Assembly (NCBI GenBank): GCA_020722945.1
Contig: DYJV01000088.1
Span: forward strand, 1 to 7,942
DNA length: 7,942 bases
Source: Candidatus Methylomirabilis sp.
GTDB taxonomy: Bacteria; DYJV01
Reading direction: 5' to 3'
Positions 6,638 through 7,942 of the stretch are shown one piece after another. Positions within the stretch are counted from its first letter, which is position 1. Each line of letters starts with the position of its first letter. Made by a program: the position numbers and the translations under genes. The notes under the pieces are model-generated. The model did no database searches. It worked only from the letters and a program-made list of their open reading frames with translations, and was not told the DNA's origin.

Positions 6638-7704
6638 TCAGAAAATTTAAGATCGGAAATATCATTTACAGTATCTGATTTTGTTTTAATTTTTTGGATG
6701 GAGGATTCAATTATATCTTGCTCTACATGAAGCTCATCAAAGGGATTTTTCCTCATCCTATGAGGTAGCACCATACGAGCAGCTTCCCTTATCTCGCTCT
6801 CTGAAACTTCCCGTTTCCCATGGTATGCAGCAATAGCTTTTGCTGTTTTCTCCATGATTATATCTGCTCTATGACCGTCAACATTAAGATCAATTGATAT
6901 CTGTGCTATAATTCGGAGTATCTGCTCAGGAATTACGATTTTATGTAAAATTTTCTTTGCTGAAATTATATCTTTTTGTATTTTTGTATCAAACTTACTC
7001 CACTTCTTGATAAATTTATCAGGGTTATTTTCAAAATCTTTTCTTAATTTGACAACCTCAATCCTCAAATCTATATCCTTTATACCCTTTATCTCTACAC
7101 ATAGCCCAAATCTATCAAGTAATTGTGGTCTCAGATCACCCTCTTCAGGGTTCATAGTCCCTATCAGTATAAATTTACTTGGATGAGAGAATGATATCCC
7201 ATCTCTTTCAATATAATTTCTACCCATTGCAGCAGCATCAAGTATTATATCAACTATATGGTCACTAAGTAGATTAACTTCATCAATGTAAAGTATTGCC
7301 CTATTTGCTTCGCCAAGTATCCCCTGTTCAAAAGATTTCTCCCCTTTACTCAGTATCTTCTCAATATTTATTGTGCCCACTACCCGATCTTCAGTAGAAC
7401 CTACGGGGAGGTTAACGACCTTCATCTTTTTATACTCTGTGGATATCTGACCATTGATGCTTAATTCATTACAATAATCGCAGTAAGTTGAAGGATCATC
7501 AGGGTCGCAATTAAAAATGCAACCTTTTACAACCTTTATATCATGTAAAAGAGCAGCTAATCCCCTTACTGCAGTTGATTTGGCTGTCCCTTTCTCACCA
7601 CGAATAAGAACACCACCTATTGAAGGATCTATAACATTAAGTATTAAAGCCTTTTTCATAATGTCTTGCCCAACAATAGCGGAAAATGGATAGATATATC
7701 TCAT
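6625..7704 (-). CDS. chlI: AAA+ ATPase subunit of cobalt/magnesium chelatase, ChlI/BchI-like
   Basis: The zero-frame product is a 359-residue AAA+ ATPase that would power metal insertion into a tetrapyrrole, with a VWA partner and a CobN/BchH-type large subunit. Motifs, numbered from ATG 7704: FSAIVGQ near the N-terminus, Walker [10 protein letters not shown] (36-44), tetracysteine C62-x3-C66-x8-C75-x2-C78, Walker B LYIDEVN (138-144), [16 protein letters not shown] (184-199) with arginine finger R198, sensor-2 R279 in GHRAD, and [12 protein letters not shown]. The tetracysteine and general sequence match the ChlI-ChlD fusion 'cobaltochelatase' family better than photosynthetic BchI. I preferred ATG 7704 to GTG 7722 because family members begin close to YPFSAIVG and GAGAG lies seven bases before the ATG. 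The frame ends GAA AAA AAA AAG TAG, a slippery run abutting the stop. No cobN or bchH gene is in the window. Confidence 0.92.
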   Translation of the reverse strand: MRYIYPFSAIVGQDIMKKALILNVIDPSIGGVLIRGEKGTAKSTAVRGLAALLHDIKVVKGCIFNCDPDDPSTYCDYCNELSINGQISTEYKKMKVVNLPVGSTEDRVVGTINIEKILSKGEKSFEQGILGEANRAILYIDEVNLLSDHIVDIILDAAAMGRNYIERDGISFSHPSKFILIGTMNPEEGDLRPQLLDRFGLCVEIKGIKDIDLRIEVVKLRKDFENNPDKFIKKWSKFDTKIQKDIISAKKILHKIVIPEQILRIIAQISIDLNVDGHRADIIMEKTAKAIAAYHGKREVSESEIREAARMVLPHRMRKNPFDELHVEQDIIESSIQKIKTKSDTVNDISDLKFSEKKK

Positions 7705-7711
7705 AAAAATA

Positions 7712-7716
7712 CTCTC
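7712..7716 (-). promoter_or_regulatory. Shine-Dalgarno supporting the ATG at 7704
   Basis: GAGAG on the minus strand, seven bases before the ATG. It lies downstream of the alternative GTG at 7722, which has no purine-rich site in front of it, so it favours the ATG. Confidence 0.5.
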
Positions 7717-7750
7717 ACACACTATTTAATGATAACTTTTTCAAGAGATT

Positions 7751-7780
7751 CTAATAATGTTAAGATAACAATTTTGTCAA
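7751..7780 (-). promoter_or_regulatory. sigma70-type promoter for the operon
   Basis: Minus strand: a perfect -35 TTGACA at 7775-7780, an 18-base spacer, and -10 TATTAG at 7751-7756 (four of six consensus positions). A 17-base spacer would give TTATTA instead. Transcription would start near 7744, about 40 bases before the ATG of the chelatase gene. It is the only strong -35 in the upstream region, and no gap between downstream genes is big enough for another obvious promoter. Confidence 0.6.
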
Positions 7781-7785
7781 GATAA
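7758..7785. repeat. tandem 11-base direct repeats overlapping the promoter
   Basis: TGTTAAGATAA (7758-7768) and TGTCAAGATAA (7775-7785) on the plus strand differ at one position and are spaced 17 bases apart. They cover the -35 and most of the spacer of the predicted promoter. A looser third match, TTTTCAAGAGA, lies at 7738-7748. The arrangement could be an operator for a regulator binding direct repeats, but the AT-rich context makes chance similarity possible. Confidence 0.4.
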
Positions 7786-7880
7786 AATTTTAAAATAAGA
7801 AGAGTATCCAAGTTCTTAAATTATTAACAACTCCTTATAAAAGTTGAAAATTTAAATTATAATGGCAAACTATATTTTTG

Positions 7881-7942
7881 TCATTTGGACGAACAAAGTG
7901 AGGAGTAATCTCAGGGATAGGCTGAAGTGCTGAAAGTTGAAG
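7881..7942 (+). repeat. dispersed intergenic repeat, copy 2
   Basis: On the plus strand this begins TCATTT, continues AAAGTGAGGAGTAATCTCAGGG, and ends AGGCTGAAGTGCTGAA, with TTGAAG at the window edge. It pairs with the copy at 31-93 in opposite orientation and shares the 16-base block exactly. The segment TGTCATTTGGACGAACAAAG resembles the common GTCATTCTGAGCGAAG intergenic repeats. It may continue past the window. It lies about 100 bases upstream of the predicted promoter. The rest of the 7787-7880 stretch is AT-rich and I see no gene in it. Confidence 0.7.

Noticed and set aside
7722-7811. A 29-codon open frame from TTG at 7811 to TAG at 7722 on the minus strand, just before the chelatase gene (possible leader peptide)
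   Set aside because: The TTG has no properly placed ribosome site (the AAGGAG at 7831-7836 is about 20 bases away), the predicted promoter lies inside it, and the peptide is what AT-rich sequence gives by chance.
7831-7836. AAGGAG on the minus strand in the upstream intergenic region
   Set aside because: It looks like a Shine-Dalgarno but no open frame of any length follows at a suitable distance; two TAA codons come soon after.
7849-7858. Perfect 10-base palindrome AATTTAAATT
   Set aside because: Expected by chance in such AT-rich intergenic DNA and not aligned with the promoter.

Overview
The window is AT-rich and tightly packed. Every convincing gene lies on the minus strand, so transcription runs from about 7750 down to about 140. 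Gene content (CheV, a SpoIIE-type phosphatase, an HDOD protein, a cobalt/magnesium-chelatase-type AAA+/VWA gene) and base composition fit a free-living, low-GC, probably motile anaerobe. A member of Deferribacterota is my best guess, from gene style alone and with low confidence.

Layout in transcription order. A 220-base upstream region (7723-7942) holds a dispersed repeat at its outer edge, a good sigma70-type promoter (TTGACA, 18 bases, TATTAG), and two 11-base direct repeats overlapping that promoter. Next is a chelatase locus (7704-5774): an AAA+ ChlI/BchI-like frame, then a VWA ChlD/BchD-like frame offset by -1. The frames meet at a run of ten A, where the in-frame slippery heptamer A_AAA_AAG is followed directly by the AAA+ frame's UAG stop. 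The VWA frame has no ATG, GTG or TTG codon until well inside its conserved region. This is most simply a single frameshifted chlD-type gene, giving a 359-residue AAA+ protein and a 643-residue AAA+-VWA fusion. It is the most interesting signal in the window.

Downstream come a degenerate receiver-HDOD protein (5752-4502), a GAF-SpoIIE/PP2C phosphatase (4505-2835), AcpS (2838-2509), CheV (2481-1567), a TRAM/Fe-S RNA m5U methyltransferase (TTG start, 1557-394) and a 73-residue PC4/YdbC-like ssDNA-binding protein (361-140). Two junctions are 4-base ATGA overlaps and the other gaps are 9-32 bases, so all may form one operon. No convincing intrinsic terminator is visible after the last gene. Bases 1-139 hold a second, inverted copy of the dispersed repeat and a polypyrimidine tract.

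Functionally the window mixes tetrapyrrole metal insertion, a three-protein signalling module (pseudo-receiver/HDOD, phosphatase, chemotaxis coupling) and housekeeping genes. The shared transcript is inferred from spacing. I see no CRISPR array, transposase, tRNA or rRNA.
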